From Rhododendron vialii (Eukaryota > Streptophyta > Magnoliopsida > Ericales > Ericaceae): DNA of 64,000 nt. Position numbers and translations under genes: made by a program. Shown one piece after another: positions 58,344-64,000 of the stretch (position 1 is the first letter of the stretch; each line of letters begins with the position of its first letter). The stretch lies in the NCBI RefSeq assembly GCF_030253575.1, contig NC_080557.1, forward strand, positions 40,097,001-40,161,000, written 5' to 3'. Under the pieces are notes generated by a model. The model was not told the DNA's origin, did not search any database, and was given only the letters and a program-made list of their open reading frames with translations.

Positions 58344-58720
58344 TAATGATCTAGGAGAGTTTTCATATTTTATTTCTATTACTTTATAATAAGATTTTTA
58401 CGAGGAATATTTTCGTTTAGGTTAAAATTATTAATTTTCGTATTCGATTTGATTTTAATTTCTTACTTTATTAGAAATTTTGTTCTACAAGAATTAAAAT
58501 TTTATTTTAATTAATTAAAAATTAACTCTTCTTTAATACAGCCTGACATGATTTAAAATTTTCTTTTTCGGTAGAATTTTTAGGATTTTATTATTACCTT
58601 ATAAAAGGGATTGTAAATTAATATTTTATACAACTACTTCGTCAATAATTTTCTCTCTCATTTTTCTCATTTTCTCTACGCGCAAGGTTGCTCGTGAATT
58701 CGAGTGTAGTACGCAAGCTT

Positions 58721-58722
<2 letters not shown>

Positions 58723-58752
<30 letters not shown>
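58723..58752. repeat. (TC)15 microsatellite in the ILP1 leader
   Basis: Ends 60 bp before the ILP1 ATG, followed by a (CCGCCA)-rich stretch. Confidence 0.92.
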
Positions 58753-58755
<3 letters not shown>

Positions 58756-58812
58756 TCACCGCTGCCCCCGCCACCGCCACCCCCGCCACCGCCACCGCCC
58801 CAGCCCCAGCCC

Positions 58813-61800
58813 ATGAGCATCAGAACCAAAAACTTCCGCCGCCGTGTCGACGATGACGATGACGATGACACTCCCAATGGGACTGTTCCCCCCTCTACCT
58901 GCTCCACCAGAAGCCCCCACCACCAAGCCCCCAAAAAACTTCTCAGCTTCGCTCAAGACGACGACGAAGACGACTCCTGCTCTTCTCGCCTCAACAAGAT
59001 CAAACCCTCCCCTTCCCATATCCACACGTCTTCCAATGTCCGCCCTCCCCCTCCCCCTCCCCCCTCCAACGTCCAACCCCTCTCCGGCACCTACACCCCC
59101 GAAGCCCTCCTCGAACTCTGTAAAAACACCAAAACCCTACTCCCCTCCTCCCACCACCGCCTTCCCCCCTCCGAACTCGTCATCCTCTTAAAAGGTCTCG
59201 TCAAGCCAGTTTCCGAAACCCTAAAACAAGACGACGAATCGGACCACGACGACGACCGAGAAGAAGAAGCAACCACGGCCCAATTGGCCGGGATAGGGCT
59301 GGGGAAATCGTTCCCGGATCAAGCGACGATAAACGCGATCCGAGCCAGGAGGGAGCGGCAGCCGCAGTCGCGGGCTGTCTCACCGGATTTTATATCCTTG
59401 GACGGGGGGAGTAATCAAGGGGAGGCGGAGGGATTGAGCGACGAGGAGCCCGAGTTTCTTGGGAGGATAGGGTTTTTCGGGGATAAAATCGAGAAGAAGG
59501 GTGTATTTGATAATCATGATGGTGTTGGTGAAAGTGTTGTGGCTATGGAGGGTGTTGGGTTTAGGAAGGAAGTCGTTGATGAGGAAGAGGAAGAGGAGGA
59601 GGATAAGATTTGGGAGGAAGAGCAGTTTAGGAAAGGGTTAGGGAAGAGAATGGATGAGGCTTCATCTAGCGGTGGTAGGGTGGTAGGGACTAATAGTAAT
59701 AGTGTGGCTTTGCCAGTTGTAGCTCAGAGCATTATTCCGCAACAAAAGTACGCATACGCTCCCGCAGTAGCTTCGTATCCTTCGGTCCCGAGCATAGCAT
59801 TGGAGGAGCGGTCGATGGATTGCCAGGATTAGAAGTGATGTCAATACCGCAGCAGGCTGAGCTTGCTAAGAAAGCTTTGCACGACAACCTGAAGAGGATG
59901 AAGGTACGCCTTGGAAATTTCACTTCTTTGACATACTTAATAGTTCTATGGAATGGTATGAGGTGTTGATGCCGTTGTTATGCGAAATTAAGTATATAAA
60001 GTCGAAGTCATGAAGGGAAAAGAACAAGAAATTGCATTCAGGGTTTGTTTTTCTGCATCATATTTGTATGCTAGAAAACTGACTTTGCAACCTGGAAATG
60101 GTATCCGGTCGTTCTTATGTTAAGTCAATTTGTTGATTTGGATTGTACAACCCATCACTACCACAAAGCATAATTTAGGTGGTATTGTGGTTAACTTAGT
60201 GTGGTGTGCCCTATGCTCATACCAATATTCAACACCTTCATACAAAATGGTTCTTGTTGAACAACTTAATGGTATGCGTAGAAGTAGTTTTCAATGTTTC
60301 TTCTGATCTACGTTTCTATGAAGTGCATGTGATGCAGATGATGCAGATGAAAGGTCATTTTCAATAGTGTTCCCTTTCGCAGAAAACATGGATATAGGCA
60401 CCCTTTTGTTTCTTCATTGGCAGGAATATCATATGATTTTCTTATCCATATTCATCTCCATGTAAAAATGGATGTGGCATCATGAAATTCAATTGGCCGA
60501 ATGTGAACTCATTAGAGACGTTGAGCACTCATCATAACCAAGGAAAGGAACTTTGTGATGATTGATACTAACTTGTATGTGGGACATTTGGTGAATCTGA
60601 AGTTATAAAATTCCGCACCAGCCTCAGTAATGACTTACATGTTAACACTCTGAAATGCTAATTTAACCTTCCAAAAAATTATATAGACACCCTTCTCATA
60701 TTGTTTTGAGGTTCTCATAGTCATAGCTATCTGTAGGTGGTCTGTGGGCGGCAGGCCTATGGTCAATATATAGTATGTGGTTTCAGAGGATACTTACAAA
60801 GTCTTCGTCGAACAGCCTGATTGAACTCCTTTAGTGGGGACAGCATATAAAAGGTCTCCCTCAATCAAGAGAAAGTATTTAGATTGCCAATTACCAAGTG
60901 TTATCAAATTTGTTCCCCATACATTCCCCGTTCGTTCCTCAATAATTTTTCCTTAGTACCATAAACTTTGTCCACCTCTTTTTTAGTTTAGTTCATTCAG
61001 CAACCTTTTGCTGTTCTTGATAAAAACAGTGTTCTAAATGGCGGCCGCCGAGGCCGCCTAGGCGCTTGGAGGTACCCTGCCGCCACACCAATACCCCTTG
61101 GCGTTTGATTTGGCGCCCAGGGAGGTTTGGCGGCCGCCTAGGCGGCCTTGGCGGGCCTTGGCGGCATCATCGACGTCTTTGGAGGCCTTTGGCGGCCTAA
61201 AATGTATAGTATTAAACTAATGTAGATCAAGTTTTGGAAGGGTATGAAGGAGAAGAGTTAAAGAAAGAAGATGAACTTTTAACTTGGCATTAGGGATCTC
61301 CGATCTCGTTTATTTCTACTTATTGTCTTATTCAACTTATTTGCTAGTTGCTACTACTTAATTTCATTTGGGTTTGTACATTAAACTTTGCATTATGGTT
61401 ATGTAGAACTTTGAACTTGTATTATGGATGCATAGAATATAATTTGATTGGATAATGGTTGGTTAAAAAAAAAAAAAACGCCGAATTGCTTGGCGGCGCC
61501 TAGGCAGCTTGGCGCTTGGAGGTGGGTCTCCCCCCTACTAGCGCCAAGCGTCATTTAGAACATTGGATAAAAATTGTTTGATCATCTCGTTTGTATGCCA
61601 AGTTCTTTTATAGCTATTCTTATAACAGCTGTTTTCGTTCCTATTTTATCTGTCCACATGACCTCTTCTGGATTACTTCTTATTTATCTCATGTCTTTGC
61701 ATCATTAGACAATTTGTGGTGGTACACAGAAATGTATTGCATGAATTTAATTAACTGATGCCAGTGTTTTTCATGTTTATCTGTCTCCTTATCAGGAATC

Positions 61801-61963
61801 CCATGGCAGAACCATGGCATCATTGGTTAGGAATGATAAGAACTTGACCACCTCGCTGTTGAAAGTCACTGCTCTTGAGAAATCTCTATCTGCTACTGGT
61901 GAGATGTTCATCTTTATGCAAAAGCTTCGTCACTTAGTTTCTGTTATATGTGACTTTTTGCAG
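58813..61963 (+). CDS. ILP1: ILP1 / GCFC-domain splicing factor, 5' part, with frameshift in exon 1
   Basis: Nuclear protein of the GCFC (PAXBP1) family; Arabidopsis ILP1 works with NTR1 in spliceosome disassembly and affects endoreduplication. Exon 1 is 58813-59903 and exon 2 is 61796-61963; the rest lies beyond the window. N terminus: basic KNFRRR, Asp-run, Pro-run, then LSGTYTPEALLELCKNTKTL, VSPDFISLDGG, SDEEPEF and EEDKIWEEEQFRKGLGKRMDE, all ILP1 landmarks. After PSVPSI (about 59795) the original frame runs into a stop at 59830, while the ILP1-like continuation (DGLPGLEVMS, QQAELAKKALHDNLKRMK) is in another frame. The cause is agcatagcat at 59791-59800: one agcat unit too many. Exon 1 is 1,091 bp; without five bases it is 362 codons and joins exon 2 (ESHGRTMASL...VICDFLQ) in phase. 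As given, the product stops at 339 aa, before the GCFC domain. Confidence 0.9.
61027..61565. mobile_element. hAT-like MITE in ILP1 intron 1
   Basis: Ends cagtgttctaaatggcggcc and the inverse of cgtcatttagaacattg, flanked by an exact 8-bp duplication gataaaaa (61019-61026 and 61566-61573). Both subterminal regions are very GC-rich with ggcggccgcctaggcgg-type words, in contrast to the AT-rich centre. Confidence 0.88.
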
Positions 61964-63059
61964 GTATAAATTAATCTGATGGGTTGCTTCGTTTTGTGGC
62001 TATTTTGATTATTTTCACAATAAATGATGTATGGAGAGCTGTATCTTTTTTGTACTCCTGATTTTTCTCTTGTAATATAAGTCTGCTTCAGGAGTAACAT
62101 GAATGGACATTTATTTTTCGAAATATCTGTCTGATGTTGTGGTAGTAGTTTTAACCTAAGTTGGGTTCAATTTCGTATATCAAGTCTGTTAGCCTATAAG
62201 TTGCTTAGGGACCTTCTATCCTGATGGATTTAGAATGTTTTCCAGTTAAAAATGCTGAATATGTAAGTTCTAGAAAGTTTAAGCGTTCCTGTAGGTTTTG
62301 TAGCATTCATAAAAGTGGTGGCTTGTTATAGAAAAGGGTGGGAGTTTATTGAATGTTTTTTCTTGATTGATCAATTACTTTGTCCCTCTGCTGTTGAGCA
62401 TTGATTTCTATATGTTCTTCATAGTCCCCTGAGGAGAAAAGCCTTTCTCTTGTCCACTCTCCTCTTTCTTTTTTTTCTTTTTTTTTGTGTTTAATCCTCT
62501 TTTAGTGCGCTGTTTATAACTTCTTTCATTATCAATATAAACCCATTGTTATAACTTTTTAGAAAGTTTGCATCATAGCTGATGTTACAGGTTTTCATTG
62601 TAATGTTAGATCAATGAGGTTATCACTATGATTGCAGAAAACACATGCATGTACATCTATGGGTCCAGTTAGGAGGTAAGATTTCATAGGCAGAGCCACA
62701 GAAGCTTCTTAAATTTGCGCGCTCTGGCCCATTGAAATAGGCCCGTTTAAATAATGGGTCATAACGTCTAGATATGTAAGGCCTAGTCAAATAATTTTGA
62801 GTAGTATTTTTACACTATGACATATGGTGGTCAAAAATTGGAAACTCTTCTACTTACACATTTCTCTATTAAATTAACCATGATCAGATATGCGCATTGC
62901 AGCTTTTCATTGCAACTTGAAGATTACTAATTTTTTTCAAAGGCATACAACCTAAACCAAATATGAAACTCGTTCATAAACTATACAGTAATTGTTCAAT
63001 TTGCCCATATGCATTTATGCAGCTCATACGCTTATGCATGTTTACACCTATTAAGTGTC
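61964..63059 (+). other. ILP1 intron 2 (continuing)
   Basis: AT-rich intronic DNA. I looked for the next ILP1 exon up to 64000 and did not find it, so the intron appears to exceed 2 kb. Confidence 0.5.
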
Positions 63060-63290
63060 AATCACATTGGCGTCTGTCCCAAAGTTGCCCCAGGGGTAAG
63101 GGTGGATTTGCGCCTCCAACGTGGCAGGGTTCGATTCCTCGTGGGGGCATTCGGGATTTAAGTGAGGGGCCGTGGCGGTGGGTTGCTGCGCTAGTTCCCC
63201 GTAGGTTTACATGGCATGGGTGGGTCCAATGTGGCCCTACCATGGGGTGGTTCCTACGTCATCAAAATAATAATAATAAATAAATAAATG
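63060..63290 (+). mobile_element. SINE-like retroposon in ILP1 intron 2
   Basis: Box A-like gttgccccaggggtaaggg (about 63083) and box B gggttcgattcc (about 63128) at tRNA-like spacing. The body is GC-rich and the end is a (ATAA)n run (about 63266-63288). Target duplications were not resolved. Confidence 0.65.
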
Positions 63291-64000
63291 CATATCCAGA
63301 TATGATATTGTACCGAGACATTTGTGTTGATGCATAGACTTGCATGATTCATTGGGGTTTCTTCAAGTAATGCAGTAGAAACTCCCATCCAACTTCGTTC
63401 ATGTACATTCTTCCAAACTACTAAACCATCAACAACCATTAATAGGTTGGCGAGCTTTAATTTTCAACCACCAAAACAAATAACTTCACGTTCCAAACAG
63501 AGGGACTTTCCAAGTTAATTTTCATATTGGTTACCTTTCATCTGAAATCAATTTCCTTAAAAAATAAATCTACTAGGAGCTAGAATTTTACAGAGAGAGG
63601 AGATTAGGCTTTCAAAGTTTCAATTATATTATTCTTAACCGACTGGGGTGGAACAAAATGAAATCTCCTCTCTATAACAGCAAAAAGTACAGCCTAATCG
63701 ACCAAAAAACGAATATTTTGGTTTAGGTAGGATATAAATGACTGAAAATTGACGAGTTTGAAGTAGTTAACAAGATTCCACTTAAGCATTCTAGTATGGT
63801 TGAAGATCAATAGAGTTAATGGTTTCGGTTTTCCAATGGGAAAAATTAGGGTTTATGAAATTGGGGTCTATGCATTCTTACGTAGAAAGAGGGGGAGAGA
63901 GAGGCCAACATATCTAAACATCCAGTCCAGGATAGAGTGGTGAGAGCAATTGGTGGTGCGAGCTGTCAATTACCAGCAGTGGAAGGGAGGTCGCCTGTGA
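63291..64000. other. AT-rich DNA to the window end
   Basis: No exon, RNA gene or element recognised; presumably still ILP1 intron 2. Confidence 0.4.

Noticed and set aside
58626-59076. Gly-rich minus-strand open frames opposite ILP1 exon 1
   Set aside because: Shadows of the Pro/Asp-rich ILP1 N terminus and its CT leader repeat.
1-64000. CRISPR array, bacterial operon, viral or organellar insert
   Set aside because: No regularly spaced repeats, no prokaryotic gene layout, no viral proteins and no recognisable plastid or mitochondrial genes were seen.

Overview
This window is plant nuclear DNA, almost certainly from a eudicot. The genes are intron-rich with GT-AG junctions, and their products match families well known from Arabidopsis. 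The spaces between them are AT-rich and full of GA/CT microsatellites, MITEs, hAT-like elements, SINEs, LINE fragments and LTR remnants. I cannot name the species from sequence alone.

Layout. (1) 1-2.3 kb: the last five exons of a peroxisomal 4-coumarate:CoA ligase-like gene (4CLL7 type, + strand), cut by the window start. (2) 2.3-22.3 kb: a 20-kb gene-free block with a solo LTR (5-bp target duplication), a SINE (15-bp duplications), a long inverted repeat, a 1.44-kb hAT-like element (8-bp duplications), several MITEs, and an LTR fragment abutting a 5'-truncated LINE that keeps a 701-codon open frame. (3) 22.4-24.5 kb: a two-HMA-domain isoprenylated metallochaperone-like (HIPP) gene, 5 exons, + strand. 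(4) 28.1-28.5 kb: a small uL18-family gene, - strand. (5) 32-34.4 kb: relics of a hAT transposase and of a MULE-associated OTU protease domain. (6) 35.3-40.6 kb: ABCF1 (GCN20-type ABC-F ATPase), 5 exons, + strand. (7) 42.4-42.8 kb: an intronless SAUR gene, - strand. (8) 45.1-50.8 kb: dolichol kinase, 14 exons, - strand, fully reconstructed at 569 aa. (9) 53.6-56.3 kb: a UGT86A-type glycosyltransferase, 2 exons, + strand. (10) 58.8-62 kb and beyond: the first two exons of an ILP1/GCFC-type splicing factor gene, + strand. Its first exon carries a 5-bp tandem duplication that breaks the frame.

The genes do not form a pathway. They are unrelated housekeeping and regulatory genes: fatty/phenylpropanoid acyl-CoA activation, metal binding, ribosome, translation control, auxin response, N-glycosylation, small-molecule glycosylation and splicing. 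I found no convincing new biological system. The most checkable observations are the ILP1 frameshift, an overlapping upstream ORF before ABCF1, transposons with exact target-site duplications (including nested ones), tRNA-like modules inside two hAT-like elements, and an OTU domain that keeps its catalytic residues.
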